Source: Alnus glutinosa (taxonomy: Eukaryota > Streptophyta > Magnoliopsida > Fagales > Betulaceae). Taken from it: a stretch of 64,000 nt of DNA. Positions within the stretch are counted from its first letter, which is position 1; the number at the start of each line of letters is the position of its first letter. Below are positions 10,136 through 20,927 of this stretch, one piece after another. The stretch is taken from NCBI RefSeq assembly GCF_958979055.1, contig NC_084888.1:37405804-37469803 (forward strand), written 5' to 3'. The notes under the pieces were generated by a model that saw only the letters and a program-made list of their open reading frames with translations, did not search any database and had not been told where the DNA came from. The translations under genes were made by a program, and so were the position numbers.

Positions 10136-10478
10136 TATGAAAAATAGGGATGAATATAGAAATTGAATGGAAAGATGATAGTGAACTTCAATTAATGGCT
10201 GAAGACAGACCCCAAGTGAATCCAATTAAGGCTGGAATCAAACCACAAGATAAAAGTCTATATCAATTCTTTTCTTCCTTTCTCATTAACGACCAAATGG
10301 TCTTTAAATAGAAATACAAGTAGATAATACCTAAGGTGATAATGCTTAAAGTTCAAATATTCAAATTCAAATAAGCTCTAATCCTAATATTAAATAATCT
10401 AATCCTAATTTAATCCTAATAAGTTGAAATTCCATTCCAACTCAACTATTAAACCTATCTAACCATTTATCCCTATCG
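10136..10478 (-). repeat. Second copy of the solo LTR, truncated at one end
   Basis: Begins at TATGAAAAATAGGGATG, 24 bp inside the LTR, and continues to CCCTATC at about 10478; the terminal CA has mutated (ATCGGATAG). Part of tandem unit 2. Confidence 0.8.
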
Positions 10479-10631
10479 GATAGCGTTGTCCTTTCTCCCT
10501 GTCTCCATGTTTAACCGTTTGAGCCAAACATAGTCATAAAAATGGACTTGCATCCAAGAGCAGGTATGGGCAGAAAAACGGAGAAAGAACTTGTAAAGAA
10601 GCTTTTGTCCCTTTTTTAAAATTTCAGCCTA

Positions 10632-10711
10632 TTTACCACAACCAATGTATAGTGCTGAATGCAATTTGTACATACAAATCGCATTCAACACTATGCATTG
10701 GTTGTGGTAAA
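10632..10711. repeat. Palindrome, copy 2
   Basis: Same 39-bp arms as 7678-7757 with a few more arm mismatches (GCAATTTG against CAAATCGC, and CAACACT), i.e. decaying after duplication. Confidence 0.9.
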
Positions 10712-10753
10712 TAATATTGAAGTCAAAACAGAAGTGAGATTTGGCTTTGTTTG

Positions 10754-10999
10754 GTAAGAATAGAAATTTTCTACAAACGGGTTTGTAGAAAATTTCTTAT
10801 AATTCATATATAAGATTGATATGTGTCCCTTGACATGTAAGAAACATATGTTGTTTTAATAGCATGTGTTTCTCATATGCTTTTTTAATAGCATTAAGAA
10901 AAAAAAAATATATGTTTCTCACATGTTTAAAGGAAATATGTCAATCTTATATGTGGGTTGTATGAAATTTCTTACAAACCGATTTGTTAAAAATTTATG
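10754..10999 (+). mobile_element. 246-bp long-TIR element, copy 2 (uninterrupted)
   Basis: Ends GTAAGAACAGAAATTTTC and AAAATTTATG, TSD TTTGTTTG (10746-10753) / TCTGTTTG (11000-11007). Provides the two empty sites that date the PIF insertions in copy 1. Non-coding. Confidence 0.8.
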
Positions 11000-11069
11000 T
11001 CTGTTTGTTAATGTGTAAAGGATGCATTGAATAAATGTGAAAATAGTTTTGAGTGTTTTGTATTTTGGG

Positions 11070-12280
11070 TAGGGCTGACAATTTTGACACAACCCAATAA
11101 TCCAACACGACACGAAATTATGTTTACCTTAAAAACGGGTTTAGGTCATAAATGGGTCAACCCGTTTATCTTAGCTTGGCGGGTCGTGTCGCGGGTCACC
11201 CGTGGGTGACCCGCTAGGCAAGATTATGTTTTTTTTTTTAAAAAAAATTTAAATTTAAATTTATTATTATTAGCTAACAGTCTAACAGTGAAAACACCAA
11301 AAAAAAAAAAAAAAAAACCTAACTTCTTTTCTTTTTTTTCTTCTTCTTCCTCTCCCCGTCCCCTGGGCTTTGATTTCCTGGGTTGCGCTATGGACAACCT
11401 CGGCGACTTTGTGTCGCTCTCCGTGGACCCCAATGTCCATTCGGGCCAAATCTCCATCTCTAGCGACGCTTTCGGCAAGCTCAACAAGAACCCCAACTAG
11501 AATTGCGCAGGCATCGCCGCCATCGAGGTCATGAAGATGCTCGGCGTCCGATCGGTCGGTCTCTCCCTCTCTCTCCACAAGGGCCTTCCCTTAGGGAGTG
11601 GCCTCAGCTCCAGGGCCACAGCCGCGACCGTCGCCGTGAACGAGATCTTCGGCGGGAGGCTCAGGCTGGAGGAGCTCGTCCTCGCCGAGTTGCGGGGCTG
11701 AAATCGGAGGAGAGACCGAGAGAGTATCCGGTTACCATGCAAACAATGTAGCACAGCGGGTTACAACTCCATTATTTTGAGGGGTAATGTTCCATATTTT
11801 GACTGAATTAACAGAACTTCATAATTAGTTATTTTCCTTCTTTTTTTTTTAGAAGAATAGTAATGTTCAAAAGAGTAGGATGACCGATTGATATATTAGG
11901 ATTGATAAATTTGTTTCTCGCTTATAATTCCTTGTGGTTGAGAAGTTATTGAAAAAATATAAAGAGAACATGGAGTCTTACAATAAGATCACTCCAATCC
12001 CTACCTGTTATGAGGCTCAACTTTCCTGCCGAGAAAGACGGAGAGAGGGGAGTTTGAAGGCAGTGAAGGTGTTTTAGCTTTGAATGTTCAAACCGACCCG
12101 ACATGACCCATTATGCTAAACGGGTTTCACAGGTCTTGTCGGGTGACCCGTGAAATTGTCGTATCGTGTTTGGAGTCCTGACCCGTTAACATAAACGATT
12201 CATATTTGGGTTTAACTTAAACAGGTCGTGGCCTCGCGGGTCTTAACGGGTCGTGTCGGGTACCCGTTTTGTCAGTCCTA
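11070..12280 (+). mobile_element. hAT-like non-autonomous element carrying a host gene fragment (complete, 1211 bp)
   Basis: Ends TAGGGCTGACAATTTTG and, reversed, TAGGACTGACAAAACGG. Multiple GGGTCGTGTCGGGT / GACCCG subterminal motifs at both ends. Left flank GTATTTTGGG and right flank ATATTTTTGGG form an imperfect duplication, and the CAN-B flank keeps the uninterrupted site (TTGTATTTTGGGTTGTTTG, near 17755). The middle is the homoserine kinase fragment and about 350 bp of further unrecognised cargo. No transposase reading frame. Confidence 0.85.
11363..11753 (+). pseudogene. Homoserine kinase gene fragment, copy 2
   Basis: Same content as the 9486 copy, including the TAG after KNPN and the frameshift before VSGYH, so both lesions predate the tandem duplication. 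A few substitutions (PGQISISRD becomes SGQISISSD, MKMLD becomes MKMLG). Not expected to make an enzyme. Confidence 0.92.
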
Positions 12281-14062
12281 ATATTTTTGGGTACTTTGTT
12301 AATATTTTAGTTTTAAAAAGTTGAAACAAAAGAAGAAAAAATAAATTGCTATCAAACAAAGCCAATAGACAAGCAATGTACACAGAGAAAGTAAATAAAG
12401 AAGAGAACTAACAAAAAAAGAAAAAAATTGAGAATGGACAGCTACAAAATCATTCTGTAGATTTCATGGAAACCTGGTTAGCACCGGAATCGTCACGAGA
12501 TTCAAAACCCAGGAATTCACTGCAAAACAAAAAAGGTATATAAAGTACATAATGGCTATTGGCTAGCAATCTCCACCCGTGAAGTTTAAACGGGACGTTG
12601 CCGAAACGGTGTAATAAACAGACGTGAAAAGATGTGAAATGACAAAAGTTAGACAAATCATTATCGCTTCGTTTCAACTTTCAATTCTTCTTTCAAGGCT
12701 GTCTCATTTATTCTTCTTTATTTGGCCAACGACTCTCACTCTTCCTCTATTTTTTTCACTTCTCTTAAAAGAATCAAATAAAAAACATTTTCTCTTTTTT
12801 TTTTTCTTTTTAACTTTTTATATTATATTAATAATTTTTTATTATTATTCAAATAAAAATATTTACTACAAAACAAAACTTTTTCATCTTTCCATAAAAC
12901 AATTTCAAACCTTTTTATACTTAATATCATATCAATCACTTTTTACTACTAATTAAACAAATATTTTACAATTACAACAATTTGCCAAACAAGCTCAGTA
13001 TTTTCTTTTAGAAGAAGAGCAAAGAGAGTCGTTAGGGTTAGATCGGAGGAGGAAGAAGAAACATTTGTTAGCTCGTAGAAGAACACATTAGAAGTATTAT
13101 CTGAAGATTTATTATTTTCAATGTTTTAAGGTCTGTGCTTCAGGAAGAAGGTGAGATGCTTACCTCATATTTGGAGGCCGAGACGCGGCGGAGAACATCG
13201 ACTACAACACACGCAATCAAGAGCGGTCCAACGCCAAGAGAGGAGAGAGAGAGAGAGAGTAGAGAGGCAGAGGAAGGAACAAGAGATAAGAAAATACAAG
13301 AGATTTAACATATTTTCTGTAGGCATTCTGGAACGAGCAGCGATTTTTGTACAACAGTTGTGTACATAACTATTGACACATGGGGTAAGACTCATGTGCT
13401 AGGATCCACTTCATGAGTCCCACCCCATGTGTCTACACATGTGCACAACATGTGCACAACTGTTGTGCATGAGTTATTTTTCTTCTGGAATACTTTTTTT
13501 GGCCACATGAAATTTTGGTAATTAATGCACCAAATATTTGCAATGCGAAATTGTTTTAAAATAGTGCATATTTAAATAAGTACCCCTACCCTGTTTCTAG
13601 AAATAGCAGTATTTTCTTATAACTTGCCTCGCATTTTGCAATATATTTTGAAAACGTATATTATTTGCTGAGAAATACTTGGTGTTCCACTTTTATTTTA
13701 CTCTTATTCTATCTTTATTTACGTGAATTAATAATGTGAAAGATATCAAAGAAAGAATAATAAGACCCTAATTTTTTAACAATATATTTAATTCACATAG
13801 AAAAGAGTAGAATAAAATTGAGTGGGGAGTAGGAAAACAAACGTTTCGCATTTCTCGCGTCATTCTGCTTCCTTATTCGTCGCTTGCTTTGCCTTGCCCC
13901 CACATTCTGTCCTTAAACCTAATGTTTCTCGCCAAAAGCCGATAATCACGGCCCCCAAAACAAATTTTACAAACAAAAAAAAAGCTCTTCCTTTTGTTTC
14001 TTTAGCTTTTGTTTGAAACCCATTGACCATCAGTCATAGCTTCAGACTGAGGAAAGTCCAGG
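12281..14062 (+). other. CAN-A distal flank, AT-rich spacer, CAN-B leader
   Basis: 12290-12560 matches the CAN-B downstream flank (18080-18240; shared CTGTAGATTTCATGGAAACC), marking the right end of the duplicated block. 12560-13340 is AT-rich and then purine-rich sequence with no recognisable gene. From about 13845 it aligns with the CAN-A leader. Confidence 0.6.
13343..13480 (+). mobile_element. Hairpin miniature element (ACACATGGGG family)
   Basis: Inverted repeat: CACATGGGGTAAGACTCATG pairs with CATGAGTCCCACCCCATGTG, flanked by TTGTACAACAGTTGTG and CACAACTGTTGTGCAT. A related copy lies at 54704-54856. TSD not resolved. Confidence 0.65.
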
Positions 14063-17000
14063 ATGGGAAACGCCTTGAGGTTCCTATGTTGCAAGCCCAC
14101 CGCAGCTGGGGACTCCGAATCACTCGGACATCATGGTGTATCGGCAGCCACCGTCGGCGTATCGGCTCTCGCCCAGGATCTCTTCCACTTTGAGATCAAC
14201 TCCCAGGTATGTTGGAGTTTCTTTGGGTTTGAATCTGTAGAACAAGTAGTCAGAAATCAAGATGAATGATCCCTCGTCCTTAATTTCAGACGTCCTTTGA
14301 CCTTTATTTTTCAAGTCTAAGCTGTTTAGCTACTTTGTTTTAGTTTATATATTTTTGTAGTTTTTATTTTCCAAGAAAAAAGACTCGTCCAGAAATTTAA
14401 AAAGCACCTATAATATGTATTATATATACTTGATTGGTGTTATCAGGTTGGAATGAAATATTTTCTCCGAGAATTTTGTTTCGAAATTCTAGTGGATCCC
14501 AGATTTCTCTTCCCTTGAATTTTCAAGGTATTCTTAAGTGCTTTCATTTGGCGTTATTGCTGCCACAATTACTCAAGCATGGCTTCAAGTTTTTGTTGCC
14601 TTTTTTATTTTCCGGGTATTCATAGAAATGTTGAATTATTATGATAAGTGATAACCATATCTGGCAATGGCTTATATATCGAAGCATACAAGAATGAATT
14701 TTTGGGGCTAATTATATATCTGTGTAAGTTTAATTACTATCCTGTTAATCAAATTGTTTTTTCTTCAATGTTTTAAGGTCCCGGAAGGACTCAGCAAGCA
14801 TGTTGTCTCGTCCAAGAATGCTCAAGCTAATTGGTAAGAAGTTTTAGAATATTACTCAAATGATTAAATTAACTATTTTCTATGGGTTTAAGTTTTCAGG
14901 ATAATTGATTATTGAACAAGTTGCACAATCTCTCTAACTGGTCTATTATAACTAATACTCTGTTTGTTTCGGCGTAAAATGGTTTTAGGGAAGTCATTTT
15001 TCTGGAAATATTTTTCGCCGAAAGCATTTTTCGGTGTTTGACGCGTACAGAAAATCACAAATATTTTTCATATTTTCATTCAATCATATTAACCTATAAA
15101 AATTAATTTTTATTCAAAACATATAAATATTAATATAAAATAATATAAAAATCATCGATGACGAGATTCGGTCACTGACCGACAAGATTCTGACCATTTT
15201 TACCTGATTCCGGCTAATATAGCCAGAATTCGAGATAAAGGCCAGAATCCGGACAGTTTCGTCAAAATCTGGGATAGCCAGATTCCGGCAGTTTCGCTGG
15301 AATCCGGCACAAACGGCCGGATTCCGGCCAGATCCCGGCAGGCTGGCCGGATCTGGCCAGATCTAGCCTACCGGCCGAGATTCGACCTCTCTGGCCAGAG
15401 CCGGCCGGGAACCGGCCTCTCTAGCCAAGGCCGGCCGGGATCCAGCCTCTCTAGCCAAGGCCGGCCGGGATCCGGCCTCTCTGGCCAGATTTGTTGCCAG
15501 AATCTGGGCTGACCGAATTCCGGTGATATTAACCGGATGTTGTCGGATTCCGTTACCGGAAATATTTCGATGGTGGTCGGCTGCTTGAACGTGAAGGTCG
15601 ACTGTGTCGTTTAAAATAGATCGACCGCGTCTGGCGTCTTCGAAAAACGATTTACACTTTTAAAAAGCGTAAATCATTTTTCGAAATTTACTAAGCATTT
15701 TTGGTCAAACAGAAATCATTTTCCGGTTGACTATTATTTTCGCCCCTACCAAACACCGGAAAATGCCAAAATCATTTTTCAGAAATCATTTTACGCTGAA
15801 ACAAACAGAGCATAAATGTTCCCGGTGAAACCAAATATCCATTTTATTGACTAAAATCCTTATATATTTAGCAAGAATTAGAAACAATGAGTGATGAATA
15901 TGCTTTGATTGTACAACTTTTTCTCTTAACTGTCTACATTTTTTGAAAATATATGAAGGTACAGAAAATTAATAGAGGCATGGAGAGAAGCAAAACCCCC
16001 TCCAAAAACAGCTGAAGAAGCTGCTAGACTTATCATTGAGACTCTAAAGAGACACCAAAAAGCAGATGTTGAGGTACAATAAAAGAACTGGCACAACATA
16101 GAACTTGTTGCATAATATATACCTATAACTAGTTACATGGAAGAAAACAATAAAATCTCTCTATTTGCCCATTATTAGGGTTTATTGACTTTCTACGGTC
16201 TCCCTCTTCCTCATACCTTAGTCGAACTTACTGCTGAGGCCACAACATCATTGCCGGCAGGCGTAGAGTACGAATTTGAGACGTTGCCAGTAAGAGTTTA
16301 TGCCATTTTCAGACTTTATGTTGCCATGATTAGTCATATTAGAGCTAGTTGGGCTTGATTTAGTGAATCATTCGAATGAAACTAGGTTGATGCAAAAGCT
16401 GTAGCAGATGGAGATGGTATGACAGTGTATGTCAGTACGACAGACCCCCGAGAGTCGTCATGCGTTCCTAGAGATGTACAAATGGCAGCCGTCCAAAGAT
16501 CACAAGCACGTGCTCAGAAGAATTATGCAAAGGCCGATGAACTTCATAAAAGAATTAAGGATTCGGGATATGGGTAAGTCATCTAACTTCCTCGATATAG
16601 GCTTTGGTTAGAGACTCATCGATCACATCCAAAAGGGCAGCTCCATGAGAGCCTCATGTCCCACTTGCTTGAGTAGGTGTTCAAGCAGTCCAAACAGGCT
16701 AGGTCTGGGCTGCCCGGGAACCCGCTCTAGCAGGTAGGGCCTAAACAAGCTTTTACATGGGCTACCCTGTACAATAAGACAGCATTATTGCACATAATCT
16801 AGACCCCAATTTTGATTATAGCTTCATAATTGTTTTCTGCCACCCAGGGTACTAAATTTTCAGAACAATGAGGAGATCCTTGCCCGTAAGTGTAGAATTC
16901 GTCTAAGGTAAGATTACCTGTCTTATAGGACTCACTAGCTAAATCTTTTCTTTCACATAGCAGCAATGGTTAATAGTTTCATAAACAGGGGAATAGATGC

Positions 17001-17477
17001 ACCAGAGAATTCAATGCCATATGGAGAAGAAGCGAAGGAAGAGCTGACTAAGATTGTTCAGGGAAAGTGTTTGAGAGTCCTTGTTTACGGGGAAGATCGT
17101 TATGGACGCTACGTAAGTGATCTATATTGCGATGGCAAATTCGTTCAGGTACTGTCTCTCAAAATTGGTCTCTTTTGAACCTCTTTATCAATGAGCTAAA
17201 TTACCTATCTTTTCTCTTTGTAACAGGAATTAATGCTCAAGAAAGGGTTAGCATGGCACTATTCAACCTACGACCAACGCCCAGAACTCGCAAACGTTAG
17301 AAATTATCTCTACTTGATTCATGTAGTTTTACAGTGTTAAGCTTTTATTAATTTGATTCTCTCTATATGTGATAACAGTGGGAACAAGAGGCCCGAGCTA
17401 ATCGAGTTGGCCTGTGGGCTTCATCGAATCCTGAGAAGCCATGGGAATGGAGAAAGGACAGACGCGAAGGGAGATAG
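14063..17477 (+). CDS. Ca2+-dependent staphylococcal-nuclease-like nuclease, CAN-B
   Basis: Nine exons with GT-AG introns: 14063-14206, 14778-14833, 15959-16073, 16179-16289, 16386-16573, 16848-16907, 16989-17148, 17227-17295, 17379-17477. They join in frame to 333 aa, the size of Arabidopsis CAN2. The N-terminus [10 protein letters not shown] has Gly2 for myristoylation and Cys9/Cys10 for palmitoylation, the features by which family members reach the plasma membrane. SNase residues: Asp150 and Asp152 (DGDGMTVYV), Arg223, Asp228 and Glu231 (RLRGIDAPE), Arg265 (EDRYGR). Predicted to cut DNA and RNA with Ca2+, with roles suggested for the family in cell death and nucleic acid salvage. Upstream leader and exon structure match CAN-A exactly except one extra codon in CAN-A exon 6. 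Intron 2 holds an 853-bp TIR element. Tandem paralogue of CAN-A. Confidence 0.95.
14958..15810 (+). mobile_element. 853-bp TIR element in CAN-B intron 2
   Basis: Ends CTCTGTTTGTTTCGGCGTAAAATG and, reversed, CTCTGTTTGTTTCAGCGTAAAATG: nearly perfect terminal repeats. Absent from CAN-A intron 2. The interior (15160-15560) is built of degenerate GGCCGGGATCCGGCCTCT-type repeats. TSD not clear; superfamily not assigned. Related to 37767-38418. Confidence 0.85.
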
Positions 17478-18240
17478 AGTTGTCCTTTCGCCCTATCTCT
17501 GTGGCTAACCATTTGATCCAATCAAGTTAAAACTAGGGTCATAAAAATGGAAAAACGGAGAAAGAACTTGTAAAGAAGCTTCCGTCCCTTTTCTTTTTAA
17601 TGTACAAATCTTATTTAACACTATGCGTTGGCTGTGGCAACATAATATTTAAAGTCAAAACGGAAGTGAAAATTGGCTTGGTTTGTTAATGGGTAGAAGA
17701 TGCTATTTTAATGTGATCTAAATGTGAAAACATGTGAGTATTTTGTGTGTATGTTGTATTTTGGGTTGTTTGTTAATATTGTAGTTTTGAAAAGGGAAAA
17801 CAAAAGAAAAAAGAGAAAAGTGTTATCAAACAAAGCCAATGTACCAAACCCTTGTTGAATCATCCAATGGATACATACAGGGAGCAAGATCATTCAAAAT
17901 TACCAATAATTTTCCAAAGGAGTCATTTAGGGCCAAAGAACAAGAATTTCATCTTAATACTTCATAGCAACAAAATAAGCCATGAGAATGAAAATCCTGT
18001 AAAAAAGAAAAAGACGTCTCTACACAGCCTTAAGTCTATGTATAAATACAGCAGCATACAAGGAATGTACCAAGAGAGTAAATAAGGCGAATTAACAAGA
18101 GAGAGAGAGAAAAAAAAAATTGAGGCAAAGATAGCAGCAAAATCAGTCTGTAGATTTCATGGAAACCTTGTTAGCACCGCACAGCCCAGAATTCACTGGA
18201 AAACAAAAGTGGGGTATATATTAGTACACAATGGCTTGCA
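17478..18240 (+). other. CAN-B 3' flank / probable 3' UTR
   Basis: Ancestral arrangement of the sequence that is broken up downstream of CAN-A: it lacks the solo LTR, the palindrome left arm, the 246-bp element and the hAT-like element. Useful as the reference empty site. Confidence 0.75.
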
Positions 18241-19761
18241 GCCTAGCAGACCATATTGATTAAAAAGCAGAACAGTAATCATTTCTAACCTTGCTTCATT
18301 AATCAAGTTAAAAATCAATTGATTTTGTAGTTCTTTTCTTTTCTTTTCCCCTATACTAAGAAAAATGGATGTGAAATTGACGCCAAACCCTGTACTGCCT
18401 ATCAGCCAAATTGTCCCCCCAAACTCCCAAGTCCTGAATGGTAACCCTACATTAGCAATGTAATCTGCTGCCGGATATGCTTTGCTTTAAGCATGAATCA
18501 GTTTTATTTAAATTGCACTCCTATGAAAATTTATTCATTTATTTTGTTGTGATTATGAGCTGGGAAGAAGTCAATAGCAGAATAGCCTTTCTGTTTCTTA
18601 AAGATATTGTGATATACTAATATCCTTCAAGGTTTGTGCTCATAAAAGTTGTAATTAGTTTAGGATCATATAATTTTCACATAATGCATTTAGCCCAAGA
18701 ACCATGCAGGAAAATTAGCAAGATTGTAAAGCAACAATAATATGCTTGATAACACACAGAAAATTGAATTTTAACGGCTTAAAGTGGGAGTGCCTAATAA
18801 AAACAAAAAGATATCATCGAAAAAAAATTATGTTAAAAAAAAAAAGGGTGATACATATTGAATGCACAAACAAATAAGGATGACAGTTAAAGAGGTGAGA
18901 GGAAGAGAGCAAAATGAACGCAGCTATATTATGCACTGAATTACTGCCATCCTTAAATAAGTCATAAACAGCAGCTCCCAACTTTCAGATGGAGGGAGGG
19001 GAACATATTTGACTGTCATAGAAAGGTTAACACATTCAAGTCTATTAAGAGTAACAAGGTTCAAAAGTCTATGCACAACTGAAGAGAAGTAACTCTGTTG
19101 GTTCTCACTCAAATTCTCCGAAATAATGTAACTTTAATGTATGCTTTTCCAAATATCTAATCTCGAGGTGTAGTGTGGGAAACAACAAATCTTTTTTAGT
19201 GCGTTATGTCTTAGTTGAAATTAAGATCCTGGACAGAGGAGACCCCTGACAAAAATCTCCCACTAGACATTATAAATATGTCAACAAATGCAACTGCCTC
19301 AACCATGCAACTTAACTTAGTGCACAATGGAGCCAGGAGGGAACATTTAAAGCATAAGTCAGGGATGAAACAGACAAGGACAAAGCAAGAGCTTTTGTAA
19401 GGGAGCTTAAAGGCAGCCTAGCTTTTTTAATTTTCTTTTGATTTATAAAAGAAAAAATGTGCCTGACCAGGAAATACTTCATAAGGTCACTTCAATTACA
19501 GCATAAACATGAGGAGAAACTGCACTGACAATTTATCTACCAATACTCTTGAACTTAAAGGCTTGGGAGTTCTATTCCTTACAGAGTTTATAGGATACTT
19601 CTGGGTTTAAGTGTAATAGAGAAATGAGTTTTCACAATACATCATTAAACAGAATGAAACTAGAGTCAGAAAACAAGCTTTATCAAAGAAAAATATAAAT
19701 GCCAGAGACATAACTCGTTTTTGCATATTGGTAAATCCAACAGAAGAGATCACATTTGACC
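18241..19761. other. Intergenic, no recognised gene
   Basis: AT-rich. A 62-codon minus frame at 18924-19112 has no family I recognise. The last part is probably 3' UTR of the Sel1-repeat gene. Confidence 0.5.
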
Positions 19762-20927
19762 TTATTTTGCATCACCCTTTGATTCATCCGAATCTGAGTC
19801 ACTTGCATTGTAACCTAAAGGAAACCAGATATTCAACAATTAGATGAAGCAAGGCCACAATAATAATGGAGCCACAGAGAGGGAGAGAGAGATATAGTAC
19901 CTGGATGTTTATCACTTACATTCCAAACTGAAACCCTAGTTTTTGAAGCTCTATTCATCCAAGCGCGTCCCTTGATAACGAATACATGATATATTTCTTC
20001 AGTTATCACTAGTTAACAACCAATGAATACAATAGTCTGACATCAACAATAAAGCAGATTAATAAACACGAGTAAAATTAACGATAGCTAAGTGCTCCAA
20101 TGACCCATTAGAAAACTCAAAGAACCCTAATATCCACCAGGACCCTAAGGAGCTCTGAATAATGCTCATTAAAGCCCACTTGTAATTCAAACCAATATAT
20201 AAAAATTAAAAAACTACCCCCCACTTTCTATGAGCCTAATACAACTAGGCCTAACTAATAAAGAGCCTTTCCAAAACAACACACAATGGTACATAGCATA
20301 CAGAATCTTAACTTTCTTCTCGTTTCCTAAGCAACAACCACATAAGAGAGACAAATTAAATTAAAGACAGTATCCTCATTCCATAACACCAACGAAGTGA
20401 ATGTAATTACGATGATAAAAAGAATCCATGAATATGAAAAACCATTAAAAACAAACGCAAACCAAAACATTGTGTTACATATGATTCAAATTGCATTGAG
20501 TAACATCTACAAGAATATTATTATGATGATAAAAAAGCAAGGAAAAAAAAAGGTTGACCTTTTGAGGGTCTCTGGGGACACCATAGCCACTGTAGTACAT
20601 CTGGCCCACAAGGACCTGCATACCGCTATCGCCGGCCTTGGCCTCCTTGAGCGCGTCCTGGAACCACCGCTGCACGCAGTCGGAGACCACCTGCCCCAGC
20701 GGCATCCGACTCTCACTCTGACTCTGCTGCCCCTCCGATCTCTCCATCAACTTTTGCTGCTTCACTCGCTCCGATTCGACTCGGACAGCCCCGGATTTCC
20801 CTGTTTCCGGGGCCGAGACTCGGATTTGCGATATGGGTTTTACGCGTTTCGGCGTTTGGAGTCTGTCCGGTGACACGATTTTGGCGAATTCTTGAAGTTT
20901 AGTCGCTGAAGGAAGTGATTTTCCCAT
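19762..20927 (-). CDS. Small Sel1-like / TPR-like repeat protein
   Basis: Three exons on the minus strand: 20927-20559, 19970-19901, 19814-19762, joining in frame to 163 aa. The N-terminal half (MGKSLPSATKLQEFAKIV...) is polar and low-complexity. Residues about 78-135 hold one Sel1-type unit (VVSDCVQRWFQDALKEAKAG, then MQVLVGQMYYSGYGVPRDPQKG). The C-terminus is acidic (SDSDSDESKGD). Plants have small proteins of this layout, annotated only as TPR-like superfamily; molecular function unknown. The Sel1 motif is split by intron 1. ATG at 20925-20927 is the first in frame and lies about 20 bp after a GAGAGA-rich leader. Confidence 0.85.

Larger units (their letters stand above)
7182..11976 (+). 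repeat. Tandem duplication of about 1.85 kb: units 7182-10100 and 10136-11976
   Basis: Unit 1 minus its two later PIF insertions and their TAA duplications is about 1846 bp; unit 2 is 1841 bp. Both contain, in order, most of the solo LTR, CAN-A downstream sequence, the palindrome, the 246-bp element and the left part of the hAT-like element with the kinase fragment. Few differences, so recent. Junction 10101-10135 carries 23 bp copied from the LTR (7253-7275) and 12 bp of filler. Confidence 0.92.

Noticed and set aside
20397..20873. 158-codon plus-strand frame
   Set aside because: Antisense to exon 1 of the Sel1-repeat gene, whose minus-strand frame has codon-level family similarity and splice sites.
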